Shown: positions 1 through 8,964, numbered from the stretch's first letter. The stretch is 64,000 nucleotides of DNA from an uncultured Spirochaetales bacterium (GCA_949293595.1 CASFDW010000003.1:134685-198684), one strand, 5' to 3'. Numbers and translations: made by a program. The notes: a model not told the origin generated them from the letters alone.

Positions 1-539
1 TTGGGGTGGTGAATGCCGACGCCACGATATTCCTTCCCGATTTCCGTGCCGACGAGCGGACATTCCAGCTGCTCGAGCAGGTAGCGGGCAGGGTCGGCAG
101 GTATCGTGCCGACGGTAAGGTCATAATCCAGACCAGCCAGGTTTCCAATCCTGCCATCCGGGCTGTGGAGAACAGGCTGGGGGATGAGTTCTATTATTCG
201 GAGCTTGCCGAACGGAGGAAGGTCGGATTTCCTCCGTACTGCAGGCTGGTGAACCTCACGATCCGAAGCAAAAACGGGGAAAAGGCCTGCCTTGCGACTG
301 ACGACCTCCATCGTTGCGCCTTGTCGGTTTTCAACGGATTGGATGGAATCGAGGTGTTTCCACCGTCGTCATGCCTCATAGAAAGGAAGAACACCTATTA
401 CCGCTACCATGTGCTCGTACGCAGCAGCGAGAGGGCTTTCCCCGTGCTCCTGAACCGGCTGGATGTCCTGCTGGCCTCGTACAAGGTGCCGTCCTCGACG
501 TACCTGGAGATAGACACGGATCCCGTGGATATGATGTGA
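1..539 (+). CDS. priA: Primosomal protein N' (PriA helicase), C-terminal part
   Basis: This is the 3' end of the replication-restart helicase PriA, a superfamily 2 DNA helicase that reloads the replisome at stalled forks. The window opens inside the gene, in a frame whose first full codon is at position 3. The visible part has the helicase motif around QVAGRVGR and the downstream YYSELAERRKVGFPPYCRLV stretch typical of PriA, followed by the C-terminal domain ending at a TGA. The N-terminal DNA-binding, ATPase and zinc-binding regions lie outside the window. The following def and fmt genes match the common priA-def-fmt order. Identification is firm; completeness cannot be judged. Confidence 0.93.
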   Translation, partial: GVVNADATIFLPDFRADERTFQLLEQVAGRVGRYRADGKVIIQTSQVSNPAIRAVENRLGDEFYYSELAERRKVGFPPYCRLVNLTIRSKNGEKACLATDDLHRCALSVFNGLDGIEVFPPSSCLIERKNTYYRYHVLVRSSERAFPVLLNRLDVLLASYKVPSSTYLEIDTDPVDMM

Positions 540-544
540 CTGGT

Positions 545-580
545 TTGAGAACGGCTTCCAATTATGCTATATTTTAGACA
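545..580 (+). promoter_or_regulatory. Sigma70 promoter of def giving a leaderless transcript
   Basis: A -35 TTGAGA (545-550), a 17-bp spacer and a -10 TATATT (568-573) sit directly before the def start codon at 580. Only 6 nt separate the -10 box from the ATG, so the predicted transcript starts at or next to the start codon. No Shine-Dalgarno sequence is present. Confidence 0.7.
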
Positions 581-1089
581 TGTTGGATATTTTTACTTTA
601 GGTGAGGAGGTCCTCAGGACCGAAAATAAGAAAGTAACCGTTTTCGACGACGCATTGAGAATGCTTGTCGATGCGATGTTCGATACTCTTGTGGAGGCCG
701 ACGGGGTGGGCCTTGCCGCTCCACAGGTCGGCGTGAGCGAAAGGTTTTTCATCGTCGACCTGCACAGAGGGGATGACAGCAGGTATGTCTTCATCAACCC
801 GGAGATAATCGAAACCAGCATGGAGGAATGTCCCTATGAGGAGGGATGCCTGTCGATTCCCGGACTGTATCATGACGTTGTGCGCCCCAGGAGGGTGAAG
901 GTGCAGGCGCAGGATCTTGCAGGAAAGTACTTCACATTGGAGGCCGATGGGCTGTTGGCAAGGGTTATACAGCATGAGAACGACCATCTCAACGGTGTGC
1001 TTTTCATAGACCATCTCGCTCCTGAGGACCGCCAGAGGATCGAGAGGCAGTTCGCAAAGAGACAGAGGAAGGGCAGGAGATCGAAATGA
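580..1089 (+). CDS. def: Peptide deformylase
   Basis: This cytoplasmic metalloenzyme removes the formyl group from the N-terminal methionine of new proteins. The 169-residue product has all three family motifs: GVGLAAPQ (residues 42-49), EGCLS (88-92, metal ligand Cys90) and HENDH (132-136, two metal-binding His and the catalytic Glu). The length is normal. Its last codons overlap the fmt start by four bases (ATGA), so the enzyme that adds formyl groups to Met-tRNA and the enzyme that removes them from proteins are translationally coupled. It has its own promoter just upstream and appears to be translated from a leaderless message. Confidence 0.97.
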   Translation: MLDIFTLGEEVLRTENKKVTVFDDALRMLVDAMFDTLVEADGVGLAAPQVGVSERFFIVDLHRGDDSRYVFINPEIIETSMEECPYEEGCLSIPGLYHDVVRPRRVKVQAQDLAGKYFTLEADGLLARVIQHENDHLNGVLFIDHLAPEDRQRIERQFAKRQRKGRRSK

Positions 1090-2015
1090 GGATTCTTTTC
1101 GCAGCCACAGGGGAGATAGCGGTCCCGACATTGGAGGCGCTCCATGGACAGGGACTGGTCGCCGCAGTGCTCTGCGCCCCCGACGAGCCGGGGAAAAGGG
1201 GCAGGACACCCGTGCCTCCTCCCGCCAAGGTGAAGGCGCTGGAGCTCGGGTTGCCGGTACTGCAGCCGGACCATCTCGGCTCAGCCGCGAGGGCTCTTGT
1301 TGCGGAGCAGGACGTCGACACCTTGGTCTCATTCTGCTACGGTAAGATCTTCGGGCCGAAATTCCTTGCTCTTTTTGAGAACAGGTTCAACATCCATCCT
1401 TCGTTGCTTCCGAAGTACAGGGGATGCGCTCCGATCTACGAGACCATACGCAACATGGACCGTGTCGGAGGCATAAGCATCCAGAACATCGGGCTGGAGG
1501 TGGATTCAGGGGACATTGTCAATTCCTTTGGTTTCCCGTTGGATGGCACGGAGGACAGCGGAACCCTTTCGGACAAGGTCTCAGTCATGGCCTCAGGGCT
1601 TGCCCTGTCAACATTCCTGGATCTTGGCAGTCACCCTGCGAGGGCCCAGATGGGTACGCCAAGCTTCTCCCCGATCATAAGGAAGGAGGACGGCTTGCTG
1701 GATTTCCATAATCCGGCCCGTATCCTGCATGCACAGATACGTGCCTGCAATCCGTGGCCGAAGGCGCATACGAGGTTCCAGGGCAGGACGCTTTTCATCA
1801 CAGGGGTCCATGGTTCGGTGTTCGATTCCTTTGAACCATGCCCGGAGGATCCGGGAACTGTCGTCGCGTTCGACAAGGAGAAAGGATTCAGGATTGCAAC
1901 ATCCGACGGATATCTTTATGTGACCAGGCTGCAGGCCGAGGCGAAGAAGGAGATGGACGCCAGGTCGTTCCTGAACGGAAACAGGTCCATCCTCTCCGCC
2001 AGACTGGGGGAATGA
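1086..2015 (+). CDS. fmt: Methionyl-tRNA formyltransferase
   Basis: Transfers a formyl group from 10-formyltetrahydrofolate to initiator Met-tRNA. The 309-residue protein has the N-terminal formyltransferase fold with the folate-site signature HPSLLPKYRGCAPI (around residues 100-113), where family members usually read SLLPxxRGxAPI, and a C-terminal OB-like tRNA-binding domain from about residue 205. The ATG overlaps the def stop codon. Only three bases separate its stop from the next gene, so fmt probably belongs to a long transcript running on through the patatin, radical SAM and fumarase genes. Confidence 0.96.
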   Translation: MRILFAATGEIAVPTLEALHGQGLVAAVLCAPDEPGKRGRTPVPPPAKVKALELGLPVLQPDHLGSAARALVAEQDVDTLVSFCYGKIFGPKFLALFENRFNIHPSLLPKYRGCAPIYETIRNMDRVGGISIQNIGLEVDSGDIVNSFGFPLDGTEDSGTLSDKVSVMASGLALSTFLDLGSHPARAQMGTPSFSPIIRKEDGLLDFHNPARILHAQIRACNPWPKAHTRFQGRTLFITGVHGSVFDSFEPCPEDPGTVVAFDKEKGFRIATSDGYLYVTRLQAEAKKEMDARSFLNGNRSILSARLGE

Positions 2016-2018
2016 CTT

Positions 2019-4226
2019 ATGAAGAAGGCGTTGTCCATACTTGCATTGTTCCTTTGTGCCTTGTTCCAGGCCTCCGCCGACAGCCCCACGTTCGCCCTTG
2101 TCCTTTCAGGTGGCGGTGCACGGGGGGTTGCACATATCGCGGTGCTGGAGGAATTGGAAAAAAGGGGAATATATCCCGATTACATTGTCGGGACGAGCAT
2201 GGGAGCGCTCATAGGAGCCTTCTACAGCGCAGGCTACAATACCGACCAGCTCGAGGAGCTGATCACCGGTGGTTCGATGATGGATCTCTTCATCAACATT
2301 TACACCGGATCCGACAACGACGGGATACGAGGCGGCGAAGGGAATTACCTGTCGAACATGTTCTCGATAGACTTCTCCTCCTTCGGAGCCGGTGCGTCGA
2401 ACGGGATAATCGACGACGAGTATATCGCGGATTTCCTCAGGTCCAACCTTGCAAGGGTTCTTTCCATAAGGGATTTCGACGATCTCAGCATACCTTTCCG
2501 ATGCATTGGAACGGATCTTCTGACAGGGGAGGAGATAATCTTCTCCAACGGTTCCCTGTATGAGGCCATCCGGGCCAGCATGGCCATGCCCGTAATTTTC
2601 ACTCCGGTCGTGCTTGGGGACGGCAGGTACGTGATAGACGGAGGGGTGGTCAACAACCTTCCTGTAGATGTCGCGCGTGCTCTCGGTGCCGACATCGTGC
2701 TGGCCGTCGACGTTAACAACTCCCTGGATGCCTCAAAGGAGCTGGATATCGAGGTTTTGGACACGCTTACGGGAGTCGCGAACCAGTATCTCAACCTGAC
2801 GACAAATATCAATTCCGGCAAACAGTATGCCGATGCCGATTATGTCATTCCCATGGACACTTATGATTTCAACACCATGGATTTTTCGGATCTTGCGGCG
2901 ATAATCGAGCTTGGACGCACATATGTGGATGCCAATCAGGAGGTTTTCGACAGTCTGGAGAAAGATCTGGAGAAAAAGCAATCCGAGGTCCCGCTGAATT
3001 ATTACGACCGTCCGGAGTTCATGATAGTGAAGATAATTTATCCCGGTCTGGAGAAGTACGACAAGTATTTCGACTATTTCGAAGGAAAGGCCGCGACGAA
3101 GGAGCTCATGCAGGAATTCGAGCGGACCCTGAGATATCTCAAGCTCCATGAGCGTCTCAAATCCGTTTCGTTCCAGATGTACCCGTCCGGGTACATATAT
3201 GTCGAGGTGGAGAACTACAAGAAGCTTTCATCCTCGTTGTCCATGGGGCTGGATGTCTCCATGGGCGGGCGTTACCACAATTCCGGCAGCCGGAGGCTGA
3301 GCTTCTTCTTCATGCCCCATGCCGACATTTTCACCGATCTGAATTTCCCCGGGATGGAAGGCACGTTCCGTCTCGGTCTGGATATCGAGGACAAGGCGTC
3401 GCTTTTCGCAGGCTATTACTATCCGTTCGAAAACTTCTACAATCTTTATGCTGAAACCGAGATCGGAGTGGGATCGCTATCCATGCTGAGCATCCGTGAC
3501 CGTCATGACAGGTTCGAGACAAAGGATTTCGGGTTCAATCTGCGCGGGGGGCTTGCCTTCTCGTGGAAGAACATCCTTCGTCTTGATTTCCTCCTTGCCA
3601 TGGACCTGACATCCCTCGGATCGATCAGCTCGGTCGACGGGGAGCAGGTTGTCGGCATAACACCAGTGTTCGCACCAAAGGCTGTGTTCACCATGAACTA
3701 CGAGGGGCTGGCTGATTCACTTCCTTCCGATACGGGGCTGGACCTCTTCTGCCGTACAGCCATCCATCTCCAGGCACCATTCATGTATTCGGTGTCGTTG
3801 GATGGCAGGTCGATAATCTATTCGCCAATAAACAGTTCGAGGTTCTTTTTCAATTTCGAGGCCGCATCCATCAGGGAACAGGGGAGGCTCGCCTCGAGCT
3901 ACAGGACGACGAAATCGGGCAGCATAACCAGGGACTACCTTTTTGCCGAGGCCGGAGGAAGGGTCATCTTCTCCGATGATGCATACATGGATGTAGGGCT
4001 TTACTGCGAGGGATTCGACAACGGTGCGGTTCATCAGGGCTCAAACGACATCCTGTGGAACAACAGGGACATAACCGGCCGGCGTCTGGCCCCGTTTGCC
4101 ACGGTCAATGATTTCACCGCTGGCTTCCGTATCGGTTTCGGATACATGACCGGTATCGGAACCGTCGGATTCGAGCTTTATGCCGACTACGAGGGTTCGG
4201 CTTCGCTGGGGTTCTATTTCAGATGA
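2019..4226 (+). CDS. Patatin-like phospholipase with C-terminal outer-membrane barrel
   Basis: A 735-residue exported protein. Residues 1-20 are a signal peptide ending ASA. A patatin domain follows, with the oxyanion-hole loop GGGARG (31-36), the nucleophile motif GTSMG (Ser60) and the catalytic Asp in DGG (207-209), so the Ser-Asp dyad is complete. A linker with a POTRA-like segment (about 330-400) leads into a region of about 330 residues rich in alternating aromatic strands and ending GFYFR, as expected for an Omp85-like beta-barrel. This is the PlpD-type (type Vd) layout: a lipase delivered to the cell surface through its own barrel. The gene follows fmt by three bases and overlaps the radical SAM gene by four. 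Enzyme activity is likely; the substrate is unknown. Confidence 0.88.
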   Translation: MKKALSILALFLCALFQASADSPTFALVLSGGGARGVAHIAVLEELEKRGIYPDYIVGTSMGALIGAFYSAGYNTDQLEELITGGSMMDLFINIYTGSDNDGIRGGEGNYLSNMFSIDFSSFGAGASNGIIDDEYIADFLRSNLARVLSIRDFDDLSIPFRCIGTDLLTGEEIIFSNGSLYEAIRASMAMPVIFTPVVLGDGRYVIDGGVVNNLPVDVARALGADIVLAVDVNNSLDASKELDIEVLDTLTGVANQYLNLTTNINSGKQYADADYVIPMDTYDFNTMDFSDLAAIIELGRTYVDANQEVFDSLEKDLEKKQSEVPLNYYDRPEFMIVKIIYPGLEKYDKYFDYFEGKAATKELMQEFERTLRYLKLHERLKSVSFQMYPSGYIYVEVENYKKLSSSLSMGLDVSMGGRYHNSGSRRLSFFFMPHADIFTDLNFPGMEGTFRLGLDIEDKASLFAGYYYPFENFYNLYAETEIGVGSLSMLSIRDRHDRFETKDFGFNLRGGLAFSWKNILRLDFLLAMDLTSLGSISSVDGEQVVGITPVFAPKAVFTMNYEGLADSLPSDTGLDLFCRTAIHLQAPFMYSVSLDGRSIIYSPINSSRFFFNFEAASIREQGRLASSYRTTKSGSITRDYLFAEAGGRVIFSDDAYMDVGLYCEGFDNGAVHQGSNDILWNNRDITGRRLAPFATVNDFTAGFRIGFGYMTGIGTVGFELYADYEGSASLGFYFR

Positions 4227-5200
4227 GATGGACCACCTATTCCTCATATTTGAAAAAGCGTTTCGGCATGAATGTCTTCAGAATAGGTGTTGACGCCGGA
4301 TTCTCATGTCCCAACCGTGATAAGGAAAGGCGTGGGGGATGCACATTCTGCGACGGTACCGGATCGGTCGCAGTCTACCAGAGGAAAGGTGAGGGGGTAT
4401 TCCGTCACGACAGTCCCTACGAGGAGGATGTCGCATGTCGGATACCATCCTATGGTCTGGATATCGGCAGTCAGATAGAACGCGGCCGCGGCTTTCTCTC
4501 CAGAAGGTACGGGGCCGAGGGGTTCTCCCTCTATCTTCAGTCGTTCACAAACACATACGCTCCCGTGGATGTTCTCAAAAGGGTTTACGACGAGGCACTC
4601 GGGTACGGTGATTTCAAGGAGTTCATCATCTCCACGCGGCCCGACTGCCTTGATGACGACGTGGTGGATTTGATAGCGGGGTATGTCGGAAACGGTCCCG
4701 ATGTCTGGGTGGAGCTTGGGCTTCAGACCGCTTCCGACAGGACGCTGCAACGCATAAACCGTGGTCATGACTCCGCCTGCTACATAGATGCTTTCAGAAG
4801 GCTGAAGGAAAGGGGGATATTGGTCTCGACCCATGTTATCATAGGACTTCCAGGGGAAACGGAGGATGATTTCTGCGCCACTGCGTCCCTTCTGGGAAGA
4901 TTGGGAACAGATGCCGTTAAGATACACAACCTCCATATTGCAGGAGGCACGGCCATGGCCGATGAATATGCACGTGGCGCAATAAAACTTCTTTCAGCGG
5001 ACGAATACGTTTCCGCGGTATCCGTTTTCCTGTCCCTTTTGAGACCGGGGACCGTGGTACAGCGGCTTTTGTCGGAAACCCCCATGCACAGGCTTGTCGC
5101 CCCGCGTGATTTTCCGGACAAGTCCAGATTGATCGGAATGCTGGAAAAGAAGATGGAGGAGGAGGGCCTGTATGAAGGATGCAGATATGGAGAGGCTTGA
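4223..5200 (+). CDS. Radical SAM protein, TIGR01212 (YhcC/YtqA-like) family
   Basis: A 325-residue cytoplasmic radical SAM enzyme. The N-terminus SSYLKKRFGMNVFRIGVDAG and the cysteines in CPNRD and GGCTFC (about residues 29-44) are the hallmark of the TIGR01212 family, in which three cysteines ligate the SAM-cleaving [4Fe-4S] cluster. A TIM-barrel core with ELGLQTASDRTLQRINRGH follows, related to the Elp3 family. The physiological reaction of this family is not established to my knowledge. The start codon overlaps the patatin stop (ATGA) and its 3' end overlaps the fumarase alpha gene by 29 bases, so expression is coupled on both sides. Confidence 0.9.
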   Translation: MRWTTYSSYLKKRFGMNVFRIGVDAGFSCPNRDKERRGGCTFCDGTGSVAVYQRKGEGVFRHDSPYEEDVACRIPSYGLDIGSQIERGRGFLSRRYGAEGFSLYLQSFTNTYAPVDVLKRVYDEALGYGDFKEFIISTRPDCLDDDVVDLIAGYVGNGPDVWVELGLQTASDRTLQRINRGHDSACYIDAFRRLKERGILVSTHVIIGLPGETEDDFCATASLLGRLGTDAVKIHNLHIAGGTAMADEYARGAIKLLSADEYVSAVSVFLSLLRPGTVVQRLLSETPMHRLVAPRDFPDKSRLIGMLEKKMEEEGLYEGCRYGEA

Positions 5201-6029
5201 GAGGGAGGTCTTTGACAAGGCGGTTCTCGCCCTGAGGATTTTGCCGGAGGAAATCGGGAATGCAATTTCCGATGCCAGGGAAAAGGAAAACCATCCGTAT
5301 GCCTCCGTCGTGCTGGATGCGATAACCAGGAACATCGCAATGGCAGCTGGTTCCCCGGTGCCCCTCTGCCAGGATACGGGGATGTTCTGGGTCCTTGTCA
5401 GCATTGGAAGGGAAGCGGGCCCTGTGGATCTGGGACTGCTGGAAAACAGGATCGTATCCGCGCTGTCGATGGCTGTCGAAAAGGGGTTCTACCGCAGAAG
5501 CGTGGTCGGGGAACCTGTCTTCGACCGCATAAACACGCGGACCAACATGCCAGCGATGATTAACTACGAGACCTGCAACGGTTGCGATGTCGTCATAAGG
5601 GTGCTCCTGAAAGGTTTCGGAAGCGAGAACTGCACGGGACTTGCGATGCTCCGTCCGACTGCGGGCAAGGAAGGTGTTGTGGAGGCTGTCTGCGGCATTG
5701 TGGCGAAAGCAGGCGGCAAACCATGTCCGCCGATGTTTCTCGGCATAGGAATCGGAGGGACCGCGGATAGGGCGGCGTTTTTGAGCAAGAAGGCGTTCTT
5801 CACGGACCATGTCCATGCGGATTCGCGTTATTCGGACCTTGAGATGGAGATACTTTCCAGGGTCAATGCACTCGGCATCGGCGCCGGAGGGCTGGGCGGA
5901 GGCTGCACCGCCCTTGATGCGAAGATCCTTTACGAGGGGACCCACATAGCGGGACTTCCCGTATGTGTCTCGATATCATGCTGGGCTGACCGCCAGTTCG
6001 AGGTCGTGTTGGAAGGAGGCCGGTTATGA
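5172..6029 (+). CDS. Class I fumarate hydratase / tartrate dehydratase, alpha subunit
   Basis: Catalytic iron-sulfur subunit of a two-subunit class I hydro-lyase, most likely fumarase interconverting fumarate and malate. The 285-residue protein has the three cysteine motifs of the family: CQDTG (about residue 64), the ENCTGLAML segment (about 154) and GGGCTALD (about 243). These bind the oxygen-sensitive [4Fe-4S] cluster. ATG 5172 is preferred because GGAGGAGG lies about 8 nt upstream, although it makes the gene overlap the radical SAM gene by 29 bases. L-tartrate dehydratase is the main alternative; sequence alone does not separate the two, and fumarase is the commoner role. Translationally coupled to the beta subunit (ATGA). 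Confidence 0.9.
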   Translation: MKDADMERLEREVFDKAVLALRILPEEIGNAISDAREKENHPYASVVLDAITRNIAMAAGSPVPLCQDTGMFWVLVSIGREAGPVDLGLLENRIVSALSMAVEKGFYRRSVVGEPVFDRINTRTNMPAMINYETCNGCDVVIRVLLKGFGSENCTGLAMLRPTAGKEGVVEAVCGIVAKAGGKPCPPMFLGIGIGGTADRAAFLSKKAFFTDHVHADSRYSDLEMEILSRVNALGIGAGGLGGGCTALDAKILYEGTHIAGLPVCVSISCWADRQFEVVLEGGRL

Positions 6030-6547
6030 GAAGGTTTTTGGAGCTTCCTTATGCCGAGGGCGGTTTGGATGCCGTCAGGGCCGGGGACGAGGTGGTCCTT
6101 TCCGGAGTGCTCTATGTGGGAAGGGACCAGGTCCACAAGCGTCTGGCTGCGATCGTGGAGGATGGGGGGGATCCTCCTTTCCCGTTCGAGGGCAACGGCA
6201 TATACTACATGGGGCCTTCTCCCGCCCCTTGTTCCTTCGTGATAGGCGCGGCAGGCCCCACGACCAGTGAGAGGATGGATTCCTATTCCCCGCTTCTGAT
6301 CGGCAGGGGGTTGAGGCTCATGGTCGGAAAGGGTCCGCGGAGCGGCGCCGTGCGTCAGGCGGTGGTGGAGCACGGAGGGCTGTATCTCCAGGCTTTCGGA
6401 GGTTGCGGCGCGCTTTATTCGGCTGCGATCAGGAAGGTCGGCATCGTTGCCTTTCCCGAGCTTGGTCCCGAGGCCCTGCTCAGGCTTGAGATCGAGGATT
6501 TTCCGACCATATGCGCCATCGACGGCGCCGGTGGTGCTATAATATGA
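6026..6547 (+). CDS. Class I fumarate hydratase / tartrate dehydratase, beta subunit
   Basis: The 173-residue partner of the alpha subunit, matching the C-terminal swivelling domain of class I fumarases. It has the characteristic VYxGRDQ-like start region (VLYVGRDQVHKRL), the PAPCSFVIGAAGPTTSERMD stretch and the GGCGALY motif near residue 130 that helps shape the active site. Its ATG overlaps the alpha-subunit stop codon. It ends the chain of overlapping genes that began at def; its last codons contain the promoter-like TGCTATAAT sequence of the next gene. Confidence 0.92.
   Translation: MRRFLELPYAEGGLDAVRAGDEVVLSGVLYVGRDQVHKRLAAIVEDGGDPPFPFEGNGIYYMGPSPAPCSFVIGAAGPTTSERMDSYSPLLIGRGLRLMVGKGPRSGAVRQAVVEHGGLYLQAFGGCGALYSAAIRKVGIVAFPELGPEALLRLEIEDFPTICAIDGAGGAII
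6535..6543 (+). promoter_or_regulatory. Extended -10 promoter element before the SUFU-like gene
   Basis: TGC followed by a perfect TATAAT (6538-6543) forms an extended -10 inside the last codons of the fumarase beta gene. The expected start is about 6550, at the edge of an AAGGGG ribosome site. No convincing -35 is present. Confidence 0.5.
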
Positions 6548-6562
6548 CAAAGGGGTGCTTTG

Positions 6563-8134
6563 TTGAATAATCCCGAGTTGGACAAGAAGATAAGGAAGCT
6601 CATATCCTCCGGAGACTGGCAGGGACTTTTGAAGATGCTCGGCACGTTGAAACCGGAGGAGCTGTCCGGATGTTTCGACGATTTGGTCGGCTTGATTCCC
6701 GGGCCGGGATCCGCAGGTGCGGGGCACGGCGCGTGCGCTCACGCCTCCACTGGCGCCTCACGGTATGGAAAAAGTGATGAGAGGAGGATCGTCGGCTGTC
6801 TTGAAAAGGTTTTCGGTTCCTTCGACATGCATTCGTCCGATGGCTTGCGTTTTGCTTTCTTCCATTCATCAGGATCGTCCTTCACCGTTGCGGTCAGTCT
6901 TGGCATAGGGGCAGAGCCCTCCACGTCGGAGAGGAAGGAAGGGACGGGGTATGAGCGTACAGAGATCATCCTGTACCTTCCTGTGGATTTTGAAATAAGG
7001 AAGGCTTCTTGGCCGGGCCGGCTGTTTTCCTCGCTGTGCCGTCTGTGTCATGACGGCAGGGGGTTCCTGGCTCCTTTCTTCATGTATGACAACGGAGGTG
7101 GATACGCCTCCGATTCCATGTTCTCCGGCTGCATCCTCATACCTTCCTTCGATACGGGGCCGTCACCCGTGCAGTTGGAAGACGGAGGGGAGGTCTCCTT
7201 CCTTGTTGCGGTTCCGCTGTTCGACGATGAGATGGACTACAAGGATTCGTTCGGGCTGGGGCGCCTTCTCGACAGGCTGCTGCCGGATGCGGTGGTCTCG
7301 GATCCGGGAAGAAGCAGCTGTGCGGATCCGTTTGAGGCCGAAGGTCCGGCCCATGGCTGCATCGCCGACTTCGGCAGAAGGCAGGAAGATTTCAGGAAGG
7401 TTGCCGGCCTTGTGGGTGACAAGTATGCCTTTGCCACGGAAATGACCTATTTCCTGATCTGGGCGATAAGAAGGTACCTGATATCCCCTGGGTTCCTCCA
7501 CGACAATGGCGATATCGTCAAGCTTGTTGCCTATCCTTGTTTCGAGGATGTCCGCATGATGCTGTGGAAATCCTACGATGGACTTCTCTTTCCTTTTTTC
7601 TTCTCCCAGGAAGGAAGGCTTTTCGCCCGTTTCTGCTTTTCTCCCGACAGTTATGGTGCGGTCAACCATTATCCGAGCCTGTTCTTTTCTGTCGCGCAGG
7701 CCTACGTCAGGAGAAACGGACACCCCCATGCGGGCAGGATCGATCCCCGTTTTCTCCTGCCGTATTCTGCCGATACGTTCAAGGAGGTTTCCGACGCCCT
7801 CGACGTTGTTCACAGCATGTGGAGGATGGAAGAGAGCAGGGGGAAGCGCATCGGTTCCGAGGTTCCGGTTTCCTCCGCGCTCGGATTCCTCGGTCCCTCC
7901 GGATGTCTTGTCACCCCTTCGGTTTTCAACGATCCTCTGAAAGGCTGTGTCTTTATACGCAGGGAAAGCCTCGATCCTCTTTGGGATTCCGGATGGCGCG
8001 TATATTCGTCCGAAACCGAGAGGGATGAGGGTGAGGAGCCGGTGCTTCTCATGGACATCCACAGCTTCGGAGGCCTCACGCCTGCTTTGGCGGATGCGGA
8101 GAGAGGCACCACGTACATCCTAGGCGGCAAATGA
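6563..8134 (+). CDS. Large protein with a SUFU-like (suppressor of fused) domain
   Basis: A 523-residue soluble protein without signal peptide or membrane segment. Residues about 95-250 resemble the bacterial SUFU domain: a strand ending in EIILYLPVDF, a following WPGRLFSSLCRL helix, a PFFMYDNGG turn and the strand FLVAVPLFDDEMDYK. The N-terminal 90 residues are helical with a Gly/Ala-rich linker. The C-terminal half (about 285-523) I do not recognise. Bacterial SUFU proteins often act as immunity proteins against secreted toxins, but no toxin lies nearby, so the function here is open. TTG 6563 was chosen over TTG 6560 for its better spacing to AAGGGG; neither is an ATG. The domain call was made by eye and is moderate. 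Confidence 0.6.
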   Translation: MNNPELDKKIRKLISSGDWQGLLKMLGTLKPEELSGCFDDLVGLIPGPGSAGAGHGACAHASTGASRYGKSDERRIVGCLEKVFGSFDMHSSDGLRFAFFHSSGSSFTVAVSLGIGAEPSTSERKEGTGYERTEIILYLPVDFEIRKASWPGRLFSSLCRLCHDGRGFLAPFFMYDNGGGYASDSMFSGCILIPSFDTGPSPVQLEDGGEVSFLVAVPLFDDEMDYKDSFGLGRLLDRLLPDAVVSDPGRSSCADPFEAEGPAHGCIADFGRRQEDFRKVAGLVGDKYAFATEMTYFLIWAIRRYLISPGFLHDNGDIVKLVAYPCFEDVRMMLWKSYDGLLFPFFFSQEGRLFARFCFSPDSYGAVNHYPSLFFSVAQAYVRRNGHPHAGRIDPRFLLPYSADTFKEVSDALDVVHSMWRMEESRGKRIGSEVPVSSALGFLGPSGCLVTPSVFNDPLKGCVFIRRESLDPLWDSGWRVYSSETERDEGEEPVLLMDIHSFGGLTPALADAERGTTYILGGK

Positions 8135-8190
8135 TTTTCCATGTATAGTTGTGGACGCCGTTTCCGCACTGTGCTAGATTTTTCTTTAGT

Positions 8191-8964
8191 ATGAAGATGA
8201 TGAAGCATGTTTTGATGTTGTTGTTTGTTTCCGTACTGGCGTTTTCCTGCTCCAGAAAAGAGCCTGTGACGGAGACTGCCGTACCGGCTTCCCTGACCGA
8301 GGAAGCCGTGCAGTCACTCGGAGCGGAGGTCCTGTCGCTCGGCGAGCCAACCGGACTCACGGACCGTTTCTCATACGCATATGGAAATCTTTTCGCATCC
8401 TCCCTCGATTCCCTGGATCAGGAGGTGTCCGTCGCATATTTCGTGCGCGGGCTGCTTGACTATTACGGAACCCCGTGGTTCACCGATGAAGAGATCCAGG
8501 ACATCTTCACCGAATACCAGAGCAGGATGATACAGGAAAACCAGGCGAGATATGAGGAGCAGAAGGAAAAGAATCTGGAGGAGGCCAAGGCCTTCCTGGC
8601 TGTCAACGGACAGCGCAGTAACGTCGTCACCACCGCTTCCGGCCTGCAGTACGAGAGGATAAGAAGGGTTGCGGACAAGAGCGTCACCCCGGCGGAGGAC
8701 GACGTGGTGGAGATCGATTACACGATAACGCTCCTGAACGGCACGGTCGCCGATTCGTCGTACAACCGCGGTCAACGGATCCAGGTCAGGGTTTCCCAGA
8801 TGATAGACGGCGTCAAGGAGGGGCTCATGCTCATGAGTCCTGGTGAGAAATACCGTTTCTGGATATCCCCGGAGAAGGGCTACGGGGAGAACGGCATTTC
8901 GATAATAGGTCCCAACGAGCTGCTTATATTCGAGGTGGAGCTATACGAGATCGTCCAGCAGTGA
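8191..8964 (+). CDS. FKBP-type peptidyl-prolyl isomerase lipoprotein
   Basis: An exported folding catalyst for prolyl bonds in the periplasm. The 257-residue protein begins with a hydrophobic signal peptide ending AFSC, a relaxed lipobox, so Cys19 or a nearby residue is probably lipidated. A helical N-terminal dimerisation domain (about 40-145) is followed by an FKBP domain (about 165-257) with VEIDYTITLLNGTVADSS, DGVKEGLMLM, the FWISPEKGYGENG loop and LLIFEVELYEI, as in FkpA/Mip proteins. ATG 8191 is used because it gives the signal peptide directly; no Shine-Dalgarno precedes it. A TGC-TAGATT -10-like element at 8172-8180 suggests a very short leader. The 3' end overlaps the convergent HAD gene by 24 bases. 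Confidence 0.9.
   Translation: MKMMKHVLMLLFVSVLAFSCSRKEPVTETAVPASLTEEAVQSLGAEVLSLGEPTGLTDRFSYAYGNLFASSLDSLDQEVSVAYFVRGLLDYYGTPWFTDEEIQDIFTEYQSRMIQENQARYEEQKEKNLEEAKAFLAVNGQRSNVVTTASGLQYERIRRVADKSVTPAEDDVVEIDYTITLLNGTVADSSYNRGQRIQVRVSQMIDGVKEGLMLMSPGEKYRFWISPEKGYGENGISIIGPNELLIFEVELYEIVQQ

Noticed and set aside
598..1332. Long open frame on the minus strand across def and fmt
   Set aside because: It lies opposite two certain genes, its translation is rich in Arg/Pro/Ser without family features, and it reflects codon bias of the coding strand.
1816..1845. GTTCGATTC...GAACC resembling a tRNA T-arm
   Set aside because: No acceptor stem, D-arm or anticodon arm around it, and it lies within fmt coding sequence.
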